Source: Termitomyces sp. T153
Lineage: Eukaryota > Basidiomycota > Agaricomycetes > Agaricales > Lyophyllaceae
DNA length: 64,000 bases
Reading direction: 5' to 3'
Assembly: GCA_018296165.2 (NCBI GenBank)
Contig: JACKQL020000007.1
Span: 868,001 to 932,000, forward strand
The translations under genes were made by a program, and so were the position numbers. The notes below the pieces were generated by a model. That model was not told the origin of the DNA, made no database searches, and worked only from the letters and a program-made list of their open reading frames with translations. Positions 11,165-23,109 of the stretch are shown here, one piece after another; positions within the stretch are counted from its first letter, which is position 1, and the number at the start of each line of letters is the position of its first letter.

Positions 11165-12174
11165 ATGGAGATCTGGACTGTCCTTTATAAACCCGAATGT
11201 TTCTCAGAAGACGTGAGAGCTCATGTCTATAAACTTTGTATATGCTCATGATTGAAAATCAGCTCTACCAAAGTGCTCTTCGGAAAATGGACCCCGAAAG
11301 TTCGGCTCGCATACAGCGTTTCTATCACCGTGAAGATGCCTGTCGTGAGCATGGTCTAAGCAGCACTCTCTACGATGTCTGATCGACGCTCAGGAACTTT
11401 GCTTGGGCGGCTTCTTATTCGTAAATTGCTTAAACAGCGTGGGATCACCAGCAGGGAAATGACGTTTGGCGCAACGGCAGCTAAGAAGCCCTACGTCGCA
11501 AGTCTTCATCATCAACTGTGATCAAGTTTTACGAGCTAAGAAGTCTGAATAGACTACTCCTGGGTTGAATCCACCCATTGCTTACAATATTTCGCACGAC
11601 AACGGGCTGATAGCCATGGCCTTCGCACCAGGAATTCATAATTCACCTGTCTTCAACATTGGTATAGACGTAATGAAAGTACGAATACCAGACCGCAATA
11701 CTCTTGCATCATTTGTCGAGAGTGTATCTGACCAGGTCTGTCGTGCAACCTTTCCACTGAATTGCTTGATAACTTCAAAGGTAGTTGACAACTTCTGAAT
11801 ACCACGGACTGTTTTCGGAAAGGGGATCAGGGATTTCGGAGGCTGAGACTCTCAAGCGGTTTTTCTGGCTTTGGACTATCAAAGAGGCCTATACGAAAGC
11901 TCTTGGGCTTGGTCTAGGCTTTGCCTTCCGCCGTGTCGAATACGATATCGGCGAGAACGTTGTGCGCGTGGACAAGGAGATAGCTTTAGGATGGCGTTTT
12001 ACAAAGTTCATGTTGACCGATGAAAATGACTTATACCAAGGTGTGGTTGCTGAATATATCGGAGGAGCAACGATAGAAATTATTGATGAGATGGGTTCTC
12101 AAAATTGTGTCTCGCCTTGGAAAGCCGTACCTTTTGTTGAAACAGTGCTCCACGAATTAGATGATGGGGAATAG
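11165..12174 (+). CDS. 4'-phosphopantetheinyl transferase (Sfp/Lys5/NpgA type)
   Basis: Transfers phosphopantetheine from CoA to carrier-protein serines; in fungi it activates alpha-aminoadipate reductase (lysine), polyketide and peptide synthases. Exons 11165-11212, 11263-11344, 11394-11497, 11553-11735, 11785-12174; 268 aa. Motifs: MEIWTVL, RFYHREDACR, LLGRLLIRKLL, AAKKPYV|TTPGL.PPIAYNISHDNGL, GIDVM(K) and, near the C-terminal half, the catalytic block RFFWLWTIKEAYTKALGLGL. The usual GxDxx.. motif is present as NIGIDVMKV; the WxxKEA residues are intact. Intron 11498-11552 most simply uses GC-AG with donor GCAAGT. Tail to tail with RPC34, 73 bp apart. Confidence 0.93.
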
Positions 12175-12247
12175 GATACAATGGATCGATTGTCTTCTAC
12201 ATACACTTGTATGATGGTGTTGCTGTCTTGAAAAGGGATCAGGTAAA

Positions 12248-13975
12248 TTATGGTCTATCCTCGATCGCAGCAACAGTCCCCCCCACTAGCCAATCCCCGA
12301 AATACACACAATCCCGTGGATTGACAGGACCCCCATTTTTGCAGAACTCGAACGAGGGACATTGACTGCAAGATGCTTCTGAAGCTCCGAACACTGGACG
12401 TTCCTGCCTGATTGCTCGATAAACAAATCCACTACCGCCACTGGTGTCGAATTCATCCCAGGTCTGGAATGGAGAAGGTGACCGCTTCAAGGACTTCAAA
12501 CTTTTACTTCTCCCATCATCCGACGAGCTCTCGTTATCAGAAGAATCTCTCGATTTTCCGGACTTTCGTTTCTTTGACTTTTTCCTTCGACTAGAGTAAC
12601 CATCATCGCTACTCGAGGTGCCCTTGGAGTCGCTCCGGCTTCGTTTTGTTTTCCTCTTCTTGAAGCGAACGTTCTCATCGGATTGGTCATCGCTGTCCGA
12701 GAGGTCTTTCGTACGTTTCCTCCTATGTTTCTTCCGCGAGCCATCATCGGACATCTCGTCATCATCGCTGTGAGAGGACCTCTTGCGTTTCTTACCGCTC
12801 CTCTCACGGTCATCTCTTCGTTTTTGTCTTGTTGTCGAAGACCTTTCAACTTCCTTGTCAGAGTCATTACTACCACCCAAGGTATCATTCCACATAGAGG
12901 TTCCAAATGACGGAAGCTACAACAGACATTGAACTTGTTATTGAGCAGAATCTTCTAAGCAAGGTCAGTCACTCACCCGTTCAACTTCACCATCAAGAAC
13001 GAGGACATTTAACAACATCTCAACATGTTCAACAGTGAGTTCTGTTTCTGTAAGACGCGCTCTTCTTAGAGAATTGCGGATCTGCTCTGCGCTCGGGTAT
13101 TCTGGCGAGTTAGATAATGCATATAGCGATCCTTCCACCCCTTCTCCATGACGCCTGGGGAAACTCTTGATCACAACAGAGAGTTAAATAGGTGAAATGA
13201 AAAAACAAAAGACAAGAACTAACGATGTCACGGATGAATTTGAGGCACGCGTCACTGAGATGCTGGATAAATTCCGTATCAAGTTCGTTGTCGGTATACC
13301 ATGGACCACCAGTCAAGGCAACCGACGGTTGGAGGTTTTCAAGCATGTATATTTTACGCGTTGGATGCTGAGAACGAAGTTGGCCATGAGCTTAGCTTGA
13401 AGAAAGGAGGAGACAGACTTGAACAGAAGGAACGCGCTTGATAAGGCGTTTCTGTGTCAAAGTTTTGAGGCATCGATCAATGACAGTCTGGTGAAGATTA
13501 GTTTTCGCCTTCAGGTGTTTCGTCCAAATCCCTAGTACACGATTTGTCCGTGATAGGACACAGATAGGTATGGATAGATACCTTCATTTCGAGATGCTTT
13601 GATGTGTCCAAGGACTAAATTTTCCTCTCCGGTGAGATCCTTTGTACTGCGTGCTTGAGTTAGTCGGAGCAATTGATACATGTGGTGATGTCAATAACAC
13701 ACGCTGCGAGTTCGCTTTTCGTCACTGCACGAAAGGACACGTATCCCTTGGAGTCCACCAGAGATTTAAAGAGTCCTACACCAAGCAAAAAGTTGAGAGC
13801 ATTCTGCCGCTTAGATGCATCTGGAGCGATCGACTCTGCTTGTTTGATGCTGAGCTCCTGTTCATAATAATGAGATACTAATTGAAGAAGGTTACAGACG
13901 AAAGACCTTGTTGGGTGCAGCGAGAGCAGCCTGATGGAGTTTACTTTCGAGTTCATTTGGCGGTCGTTTGCTCAT
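12248..13975 (-). CDS. RPC34: RNA polymerase III subunit RPC34 (C34/RPC6) with a long SR-like insert
   Basis: Pol III initiation subunit (C82/C34/C31 subcomplex) with tandem winged helices. Exons on the minus strand: 13975-13907, 13857-13703, 13646-13582, 13531-13419, 13367-13224, 13165-12977, 12916-12248; 467 aa against about 316 in yeast and human. Conserved blocks: NEGIWTKHLKAKTNLHQTV, HPTRKIYMLENLQPS, LTGGPWYTD, SFPRRHGEG and VEHVEMLLNVLVLDGEVERL. The C-terminus has cysteines spaced C-x2-C-x5-C-x10-C (C.QC...C...NPRDC), matching the Fe-S ligands of the human subunit. Between LPSFGTS and the C-terminal FVYRAIRQERP lies about 130 residues rich in Ser, Asp, Lys and Arg, absent from the yeast and human proteins. 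Start is ATG MSKRPP. Transposon sequence begins about 85 bp upstream. Confidence 0.92.
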
Positions 13976-14059
13976 TTTGAAATATCCAAAGATATCAACG
14001 TTTTTGATCAACCGGGAATCACTGGTATTTCCCGGCGGAGTTTAGAGAAGCGAATGCAG
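13976..14059 (-). promoter_or_regulatory. Remaining native 5' flank of RPC34 and left edge of the transposon island
   Basis: About 85 bp of host-like sequence (CpG present, e.g. the near-palindrome GGGAAT..ATTTCCC around 14,020) before homology to repeat sequence starts at about 14,060. The other divergent promoters here are 85-213 bp, so this may still be a sufficient promoter. The exact edge is uncertain by some tens of bases. Confidence 0.45.
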
Positions 14060-14236
14060 CCCTGACCTGGATGTGAAACGGCGCAGGTAAAGGCCTCCAA
14101 TTCTTTCGTAGATTATTTCCAGCAGTGTAATACATATCATACATAGATCAAACAATGCAGATTCCATGTATGTGAAGCCAAACAAAGTAGTAAAGATCAA
14201 ATTTACAAGAATGGTTGAATTTTGCTATTCTATCTG
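14060..14236 (+). repeat. Dispersed repeat copy 1, same as 48,750-48,945
   Basis: From about 14,060 the sequence aligns with 48,750-48,945 in the same orientation (shared GTAAAGGCC / ATAAAGGCC, CCAATTCTT, GATTATTTCCAGCA, CATACATAGAT, ATGTGAAGCCAAA). Differences are mostly C/T and G/A; the left copy keeps CpGs that are TpG or CpA in the right copy. The right copy lies upstream of the Helitron genes, so this may be a Helitron 5' region. Confidence 0.6.
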
Positions 14237-14835
14237 CACAAGATCTGACCAACATTCCTATTGGCATGCTTGGTCTGTCCATCTGTCTGTGGGTGGAAGG
14301 ATCATTAGGAGCTGTGCTCCTAATAGCTTATGCAGTTCACATCACCATTTTGACATGAACTTGGAGTCTCTGTCACCAACAATAGAGCTCAGGAGACCCA
14401 GCTTTACTGGCACAGGTAGGGGATGTAGTTTCCTTAAAGGGAGCTGATTGCTCCCTTTCACCTGCTGACACAGTTGGCATGTGGTACAGAATGCTTGTGT
14501 GTCTGTGACCACAGTTAGCCATCAGTACCAACAACAGATATATTCCATCATTCTCTGGGTGCCAAGATGCCTGACCACACTATGTGCTTGGTCAAGTAGC
14601 TTGGTCACCACTTTCTGCTCATGAGGTATACACAACATCTTGTGACCCATGAGGTTAGTGGTCTAAAAAAGTTTGTCCAACACTCTGAAGGACTTATAGT
14701 CCTTTGGTCAGTCCAGTATTTCAGCAAAGAGCTTGTCTTTGTTGTATAGGGATTGGATCTAACAGAAAAACATTCTGTCAGATTGATCATGTGGTTGTGG
14801 CTTGTTGGCCATCCCAAGGATGGCCTCACCCCAAT
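14237..14835 (-). pseudogene. Ty3/gypsy integrase fragment
   Basis: Reverse-strand similarity to the integrase-core region of the larger gypsy copy at 25,473-26,230, with an internal deletion of roughly 190 bp around 14,385. Encoded traces include the block around the conserved His/Pro of the core and the zinc-binding region, all broken by stops. It is a 5'- and 3'-truncated fragment. Confidence 0.65.
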
Positions 14836-15026
14836 GTCATGTCATCCTGACAGAAGGCTTTTGATCTTAGACTGCCATCTACATATCATGGGAACTTAAG
14901 GTGAAAAGCTTGAGGGAGCACAGAAACAGAGGGCATTAGGGATTAGAAGTAGATACAAAGCTCCTATAAAGCACCTATGCTGCACCTATGCTACCTTACA
15001 AACTACCTATTCAACTTATCAAGTGA

Positions 15027-15221
15027 ATGTCTATGACTAGTGATGGCACTGCAGCAAAAGGGGCCACTCAGCCTCTGCAGAAAACTGAAATGGTGGCCAT
15101 GGCACAGATAGGGCCAGTCACAAGAGGCAACTTGAGAAATGGATAGGAGGGTTGCAAACCCATTACAAAGATTCAGACCATAGAGGACACCAAGGGATGG
15201 CTATAGGAGAGTGGTGCAATG
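15027..15221 (+). pseudogene. ORF1-like gene of a non-LTR-type element, 5' part (split by copia)
   Basis: Starts with ATG TCT ATG at 15,027 and reads for about 65 codons with two stops. It resumes exactly after the copia element at 23,105, so the copia insertion split this gene. The 190 bp before it (14,836-15,026) holds nothing recognisable. Confidence 0.55.
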
Positions 15222-16691
15222 TGTTGGGATATCACATTGTGATATGCACAAATGAAATGCCATGACCCACTGCAAGAGCCATCATGATGGCCATACCTTT
15301 GTTCATCCACTCTATATATACATGATGGACACTTAGAACACCCTCAGTCTATTATATGTGACTGAGGGTATGTTATATCACTATTATATCATACCACAGT
15401 AACTAACCAAGTACCTAGTCATTATACTTACACACATGCATATTGTCTAGGTACATCCAATATAGTCTATTATATGCAATTGAGGTCATTATTGTCAGGT
15501 TCCGCTGACCTCGGGGGCTCAGCTGCACTGGGCGAGTCCTTACTAGGCGGGCGTGATCCCCTTGCACTGGTAACAGAACACTCGAAAATGTTCCGGGCAC
15601 TGATGGCTTGTGCGGATAGTTGGTGGGATGTGATCCGGATGGATCTGGGGAGGTCTGGAGAAGTCGGATTGCGAGGAAACGAGACGGTCTTGGCGGGGTT
15701 CAGGCAGAAGACCATATGGGAGATTTGCGGAAGCAAAGGAGTAGGCGGCTGTGTGATCAATGGGAATGGAGCCGGGGTTTGATGGGAGATCATTTGGAGT
15801 TGATGGAGTCCAGGACCGAGCGAAGAGTGAGGTTCGGACCTGGTAAAGGAGTGTCGGGGTTCGTAATCATAATCGTGGAGTTCGTGAGGTCGTTAAGGTT
15901 GATGAAGACTTGGGCACAACGGTCGGACGGAGTCACCGAGACAGCGTCAGATGAGATGATATGGAACAAGAGTAGATTCGAGTGGAGATACGAGACGATA
16001 ACGAGAATAATAGCAAAATGGAGACAGGACAAGACCGGGAGACTGAGATAAGACCGGGAGACTGAGATAAGACCGGGAGACTGAGAGTAAGGAGAACGAA
16101 ACACAAAACACAAAAAGGAAACAATCAGACCATAGGTAATGTTAAGCAATATCAAGACTAGAGTACAAAGAGCTACTCGACGGCTTATATACTGACTACC
16201 GGAGAACTTCGGGGTACGTTGGCTGCGGCGGCGGGGCTTGGCGGAGCTCGACGGAGTGGGTGGGTGTCAGTTGCGATCGAGGATCGGGCCGCGCTGATAC
16301 GTTGATGGGATCATTGGGGAATGTGGGTCGCCCCAAGGTTGTCGTGATACTCTGGAATAGGTTGGAGGAACCAGGGTGTTTAGTTGATGATGGGTGGCGA
16401 AGATTGGGAACAGCGGGGGTGGTTCTCGGGGTTCGGGAGATCCAGGGTAAGTGTCAGTGGCTGCAGGGAAGGCACCAAAGTTGGCCAGGGGGCCGTCGGA
16501 GTTAGCCGAAATAGGCGTGGGGCATGGGCGGAAGTTCGGCGGAGCGTCGGGGGTTTTTTGGGGGTTCGGGGGGTTGATGGGCGATGTGTGGGGGTTCAGG
16601 GGACGGGTCGTGACAATTATACTTATGCACACATGTATTGTCTAGGTGCTTACCTGAGCTACTTGTACATTGCCTGGTTGGGATTTCAACA
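15222..16691 (+). repeat. 5' LTR of copia A, interrupted by a solo LTR
   Basis: 342 bp once the 1,123-bp insert and its duplicated 5 bp are removed, matching the 341-bp 3' LTR. The terminal sequence ends TTTCAACA at 16,691. Confidence 0.9.
15493..16615 (-). mobile_element. Solo LTR (LTR family L, copy 1), young
   Basis: Plus-strand ends TGTCAGG...CGTGACA with ATTAT on both sides (15,488-15,492 and 16,616-16,620). 1,123 bp, about 80 bp shorter than copies 2 and 3 through an internal deletion. CpG-rich in contrast to its surroundings. Sense is minus, judged by the TATA-containing strand. Contains a threefold repeat of a 19-bp unit near 16,020-16,085. Open frames of 100-140 codons inside are not genes. 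Confidence 0.93.
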
Positions 16692-16948
16692 GGTTATGGG
16701 CTGCTGCTGAGTATGCTACTTGATGAAGTATCACACTCATTGGAACCCAAAATTTTCTCTCCTGTACATGACATTGCCAATGTTGACCCTGATCAGAGCC
16801 ACCCTCCAACATTGTCTCCTGCTGCTCGGTGGGGATATTGATTTGTGCCTGACCCTATCGTCCTGCTTTGGAATGCCCCTTGTTATCTATCTTGTAAATC
16901 TTTGAGGACCAACAGTTGTACCTTCACATCTTGAGCACTCATTTCAGA

Positions 16949-19900
16949 ATGAATCCCACTGACACCATTAATCCCTCTGTTTGAGCTGTATCCATCCATG
17001 GTGCTGAATGGAAACACAAAAAGTTCAGTTGCATGTCACCTACCACCAACTTCACAAAATGGTCGAAGGCTCTCAAAATTCACCTTGCCCTGCTCAGACT
17101 GAAGTTCTATGTTGTCAGCCCTCTTGCAAAGACCCCTGGCAAAAGTGATGAGCCCATGGCTTACCAGAACTGGATGATGAACAATGATCTAGCATGAGCC
17201 ATCATCCTTACAGTCCTGGATGAGTCTGAATACAAAGGCCTCAATGAGACTAAAACTGCTGCAAGCTTGTATGAACAAGTAAAGACACAAGCTGAGAGCA
17301 AGGAACCAATCAGGATGATTGCTCTCATACCATACAAGAGGTCCTAAAAATACAGTGCTCACCAAATGAATCCCTCACAGTGACTGGGAAGCACATCAGT
17401 GATATTGTCAAATGCATCTTTCTGATACATACCCTCAACAAGGACATATTCAAGTGTGTCATACTGCTGAATAGCTTGAACAGCCCACAGTATGAACTGA
17501 TCTAAGCTCAAGTATCATGTGGCCTTGCTGATGCAATGACAAAGTCCCCCTACACATCAGACAACATATGGAAATTACTTGAAACTGTTCAGAATCTCAT
17601 GACTCTGAAGTCCCCCAATGCCAACCCACCCACTAACATTGCACTTGCTGCTACAACATGCAGGCAATTCAGATCAGCAAAACCATTCCTCCCTGGTCAT
17701 AACCACTCTGCTGAAGCTAGGTGCTGCACTACCTGCCTTACTTGAGGGCAATCATGTGCTGGACATGAAGCCCCCTTCTGTGCCCACTCTGGGAGCACAA
17801 TGAAAAAGCAAGATATTGATGCTGTTAGGAATGCCACATGTGCTGCTACTGCCACAAGAGGAACAGGCTCTGCAGGTGGGAATGCAAAAGTATACACCCA
17901 GCTTACAGGCCCAAAAGGAAAAGTCTACCTCATGGAAGAAGGGGACCTCAAGAAACTCCAGATGCTAAGCAGTGGACCATTGACTGCTGGCTTTGCTGGC
18001 CTTGCTGCCAATGAGATTGAGTGGGAAGGCTGGTTGGCTTCTATTGAGGAGGAGGAGGTAATGCCAGCTGAGCTTGAAACCTCAATTGATTGGAATCAGT
18101 ACTTGGGGGACAATAACTCAACTGCAACCCCCCCACTCAATCAGAATGCCAAAAATGCCCTAGTAGCACTTGACAACTGCCCTTTCTTCATAGACTCTGG
18201 AGCAACAGTACATATCTCTCCTTGCAAATCTGACTTCTTTACTCTACAACCTATCACACCCAAAACTAAAAAAGGAGTTGGGGGATCTACTATCTCAGCA
18301 TATGGAGTTGGAAACATTAGACTATGTACTGCTGAAGGAAACCTGCTTCCATTGGAAAGGGCACTGTATGTTTCAAACTCTACAGTATGCCTCATATCTG
18401 TGAGTTGCTTTTTGGTGGACCATCACATGTACTCTTGTTTTGACAATGAAGGGGTACAAGTCCTTGACCAAGCCACCAAATCACTCATTGCAAAAGGGCT
18501 GCTAATGCCAAAAAAGGGGTTGTACTCCATTGACCTCTCAGAAGCCACCACCAAACATGCCTATACAATTCACCAAGGAGCAGATCTAGAGACCTGGCAT
18601 TGCTGCCTTGGGCATGCTAACTACTAAGCCATCCTACAATTAGCCTGCAATCATAGGATCAAAGGTGCACTCACCCCTCTGTACTGCCCACTGCCAAAAT
18701 GTGACAGCTGTATTCTTGGAAAACAGACAAAGACATCAGTTCCAAAGCTGAGGCAGGAAGAGCAAAGGGCAACATGGAGGCTTGAAATAATATGGGCAGA
18801 TCTAATGGGACCAATTAGTGTGTGCTTGAGGACTGGAAATCACTATGTATTAGACATAGTGGATGATTATACAAACATGCTATGGTCCATACCTCTTAAA
18901 ACAAAAGATGAAGCTTTTCCTGCATTGAAGGCTTGGGAACTCACTTGAGAAAATGTGGCTTGAAGGTTGGAAAATATTGAACTGGATTCAATGGAGAACT
19001 ACACAGCAAAGAGATGGAAGCTTGGCTAAAAACTAGAGGAGTGCTGGATGAGCATAGTATACCATATACTTCAGCTCAAATTGGGTGGGTTTAACACATG
19101 CATAGGACTCTGATGGAGAAGGCAAGAACCATGAGAATTGACTCAAACTGTCCAGAATCTCTCTGGGACGAGTTCTATTTGACAGTGGTGATAAGACCCA
19201 GTTGTTGCTGAGCACCATTTTTGGCATTTCAGACTTAGCAGCAGCTGACTATTTTAAATTTGGCACAAGTCATGATATTCAGCATGCAGGGCCTAGCCCA
19301 AGGTCTGGACCAATGTGACCTTAGCATGGGACTTAAACAACCATGAGACTTATTGATTATAAGGAATATCATGTGGAGCCTGGACCTTAGGTCTAGAATC
19401 ATAAAGCCAAGACCTTTCTTAGTAACTTTAGTAATCCTAGTGACTCTGGCAACAAAACAGCTTTCTCTTACCATATATGGACATATTGCCAGATGTGTAC
19501 CTTTTGCTATCATTCCCCTTGTCAAGTTGACCAACATACTTGAACAGCATCTACACTTCAGAGACTTTGCTTATAGTTTTTCACTTAGTTACAGACTGAT
19601 GCCTTGTATGGACCATAAACACATTGACAGACACTGTTGCTAGTGGCAACTATTTGCTTACTTTCCTATACTATACTTTGGAACTATATAAATTACTGCC
19701 TGTACATAGACACTTCATCATCAAATTGAATAGATCCCCCTTGAACCAAATCTGTCTATCTCTAAGCTTACCAGCTTGAGATTTCACCTTGCCTCTATCT
19801 TCACTCTATTCCTTTACCCACTGTTGACTTTGACTTAGTAACAAGTCCTATCAACTTTGACTTTGACCTAGTATGGTGCCAACTATGGGTGCTCTTCATG

Positions 19901-22684
19901 TTATCTCAACTTAGCAATGCTAGCAACTGTGGCTAGTGACTAGTTTACATTTGTTCCCCTGATTCCATTTCCCTATTGCTGTTTCCCCCTTTCTATTACT
20001 TTCCCTCACTCCCTTACCACCATTGAGAGTTTGCTCTTGTCTTAGCAATGTTCTCTGCCTTTACCCATTCCCCTTTCTGTCACTAGTGACTTAAGCTAGC
20101 GATAGTGCCTCCTTTTAACTTCATCTTATAACACAGCACTTGCTCTTGTTCTCTGGGACAGTTACTGACTTGCCCTCTACTATTAACTTCCTACTGCCAG
20201 CTACCCTATCTAGTGACTAGTGTTGGGTCCTCTTTTTAGGTTTCCTGCATGGCACTAGGCAGCATAGGAGCACATCAGTGGCTCACCTTCATGCCAAGAC
20301 TCCAACAAAATCACTTGCAGGAAAAACACCATATGAATGATAGTTCAATTGGAAGCTAGACTACTCATACATGCACAAAGTGGGATGCCAAGCATTTGTA
20401 TTCACTCCAACCCACAACCCCAAGGTTAAGCCACAGTCTATTGAGTGTATACTAATTGATTATGGTCAAGACTTAAAAACATATCGCTGTTGGGATGAGA
20501 AAAACAAGAAAGGTTATCAATCATTTCATGTCAAGTTCATTGAAAGAAATGAGTCACATACCACAGCTGAACATCATTGACCATCCCCTAATAACAGCAA
20601 AAATGCACCTCCAATCCTGATTCTTCAAGACCTGGATGATACTGCCACTCTTGAGCCAAGTATGAATAATAATGATCTCAGCAAATTGGATGTTGAATTT
20701 CTGAGCCCAATTGCAACTCCAGGAGCCCACCATGATGATGATCATGACAAAGGAGGAGTGCAACAGCCACCAGAGCTGAGAAGGTCAAATTGAGTTTGAC
20801 ACCCAACAGAAAAGGCCACACCTGAAGGAGAATGACAAAAGACACGACTCAACAAGATGGTAGAGGAAATCAGGAATAATGAGAGGAGATGGAAAGAGAA
20901 AAAGGCAGAGGAAAAAATGACAGAATGAAGAGACAGAGCAGTACCCAAGATAGAGGAAGCCAACAAACCAGTTGAACAACCACAAGTATCCAATCAACTT
21001 GATCAGTTTGATTGACCACAAGTGCCTGCACCCACAGAACACATACAACCAGACACAGATACTGACTCCAACATTGATCACAATTGCATCTTGGCAGCCA
21101 TCTCTCAATTCAGTGACCTTGAACCACTGCTCATAAGTGCAGCAGAACCTGCCACATAGGCAGAAGCCCAACAAGGACCCAATGCAAGTAAATGGGAGGC
21201 AGCCTATTTGGAAGAACTGAAATCATTAAGAGACATGGGAGTCTATAGACTTGTCCCACATTCAGCTGTATCAAAGGGCCAAAAGGTGCAAAAAGGTTGA
21301 CCAGTCTTCAAGATCAAATGAGACAAGCATGGAAACCCTGTCCAATACAAAGTCAGACTCGAGGTATGAACAAGTGTATGGAAAGGATTACAACAAGATG
21401 ACATCACTGACTGCATGCATGGAATCATGGTGCATTTTACTCCATATTGCAGCTGCAAAAGGCTGGGACATGACACAGATCAATGTAAAGACTGCCTTTC
21501 TCTATGGAATCCTGCCAGAAGACAAAATACAATATATGGAACAGCTAGAAGGTTTTAAGGAAGAAGGAAGAGAAGACTAAGTATGCAAGTTGGTGAAGGG
21601 ACTGTACAGAATGAAGCAGGTGGGTAGGATATGGAACAAAACAATGAATGAGAGGATAATCACATGGGGATTTACACAGCTGGCTAGTGAGTCCTGCATT
21701 TACTACAGAAAATCACCCACAGGGACAATAATTGCAGTGGTTAATGTTGACAATTTTCTGTCTATCACTGACACCAAAGATGAGAACAATTGGTTCAAAC
21801 TTCAAATGCATGAAGCATGGACAATATCTGATCTTGGTACCCCCAAATATATTGTCAGTGTATCAGTGAACTGGGACCTGGCAAACAAAGTGGTTGCTCT
21901 GTTACAGACTGCATTCATAGACCGAGTCATATAGCAGTTTGAACAGAAGGATGTATTCCCCTTGTCAGTACTTATAGATCCTGGACTAAAATTATGGCGA
22001 CCAAAGTGAGATGCACAGATGCAGGAGGAGAAGAACAACATTGCAAAACTACTATACAGGTCACTAATTGGGTGCTTACTGTACATTGCTATTGCCACTA
22101 GACCCAAGATAGCATTTGCTGTCCAACAACTGTCTCAATTCCTTGATAACTATGATAGATCACATTAGAACACTGGTATTCACCTAGTCCGATATCTTAA
22201 AGAAACTAGGGATCTCAAACTATGCCTTGGAGGCTCATCCATTGTCCTATGAGGATTTACCAATGCAGACTGGGCAAGTTGCCTGGATACTAGATGAAGT
22301 ACCAGTGGGTATACATGGTCCCTTGGCAAATGCATGGTCTTATGGTCTGTTTGAAAACAGAAAACAGTAGCAACCTCATCTTGCAAAGCAGAATACATGG
22401 CTGCATACAAGTCAATACAAGAATGCATCTGGTTATGAACTCTCATGAAGAAAATTGGGTGGGACTTTACAAAGATGCCAATGGTCATATTCTGTGATAA
22501 CAAAGCCACAATATCATTATCTGAAGATCCAACAGCACACACATGAGTCAAACACTTTAACATAAAGTACCGTTTTATTAGGGAACAAGCACACAACAGC
22601 AAGATTACCATAAAATACATCAATACTAAAGACAACATTGCCAACATGCTTATGAAGGCAGTACCTTGTCCCCTTTTCCTATGA
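16949..22684 (+). pseudogene. Copia A gag-pol polyprotein remnant
   Basis: Begins with ATG at 16,949, stops after 11 codons (likely CGA to TGA), continues as gag with zinc-knuckle remnants near 17,720-17,790. Best-preserved part 17,800-18,627: protease FFIDSGAT and the integrase H...H/C-x2-C zinc site (WHCCLGHANY, CDSCILGKQ). Integrase core near 18,780-19,180 (YVLDIVDDYT), interrupted at 19,185-20,260, resumes as QAFVFTP. RT at 21,180-21,950: INVKTAFLYG, and the active-site box reads VVNVDNFL instead of YVDD. RNase H at about 22,200-22,500. Frame changes throughout. Confidence 0.85.
19185..20260. other. About 1.1-kb non-coding insertion in copia A integrase
   Basis: Integrase reading stops near 19,185 and resumes near 20,265, where family alignment expects only a few codons. 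The insert is pyrimidine-rich, has TATATAAATT near 19,685 and recurrent CTAGTGAC words in its 3' half, and no coding signal. It could be a solo LTR of another family; I could not define ends or a duplication. Confidence 0.5.
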
Positions 22685-22763
22685 CTAAGACACATGCTTG
22701 GAGTGACCTAACCACAATTCCATGTGAGGAGGAGTGAAGGCATCAGTTTGTGGCAAGGAGGAG

Positions 22764-23104
22764 TGTTGGAATATCACATTGTGATATGCAGGAATGAAAT
22801 GCCACAACCCACTGCAAGAGCCATTGTGATGGCCATACCTTTGTTCATCCACTCTATATATACATGTTGGACACTTAGAACACCCTTAGTCTATTATACA
22901 TGACTGAGGTATGTTATATCACTATTATATCATACCACAGTAACTAACCAAGTACCTAGTCATTATACTTACACACACATGTATTGTCTAGGTACATCCA
23001 ATATAGTTTATTATATGCGACTGAGGTCATTATACTTATGCACACATGTATTGTCTAGGTGCTTACCTGAACTACTTGTATGTTGCCTGGTTGGGATTCC
23101 AACA
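22764..23104 (+). repeat. 3' LTR of copia A
   Basis: 341 bp, TGTTGG...CCAACA. Aligns along its length with the split 5' LTR; most differences are transitions, several of them TG versus CA at the same site. Confidence 0.92.
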
Positions 23105-23109
23105 CAATG

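Larger units (their letters stand above)
15222..23104 (+). mobile_element. Ty1/copia retrotransposon A, full length with paired LTRs, decayed
   Basis: 5' LTR starts TGTTGG at 15,222, 3' LTR ends ...CCAACA at 23,104; both flanked by CAATG (15,217-15,221 and 23,105-23,109), a perfect 5-bp target-site duplication. A purine-rich tract (AAGGAGGAG) immediately precedes the 3' LTR. Gene order gag-protease-integrase-RT-RNase H marks it as copia. It carries a nested solo LTR of another family in its 5' LTR and a 1.1-kb insertion in integrase. Many stops; not active. Confidence 0.92.

Noticed and set aside
12496..12906. 136-codon frame on the minus strand in another phase than RPC34
   Set aside because: Product of the biased codons of the SR-like insert; the RPC34 phase joins to conserved exons and the cysteine motif.
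15470..16710. Overlapping open frames of 100-145 codons on both strands
   Set aside because: They lie in a solo LTR with TGTCA/TGACA ends and an ATTAT duplication, recur in the other LTR copies and have no family resemblance; high GC makes chance frames long.
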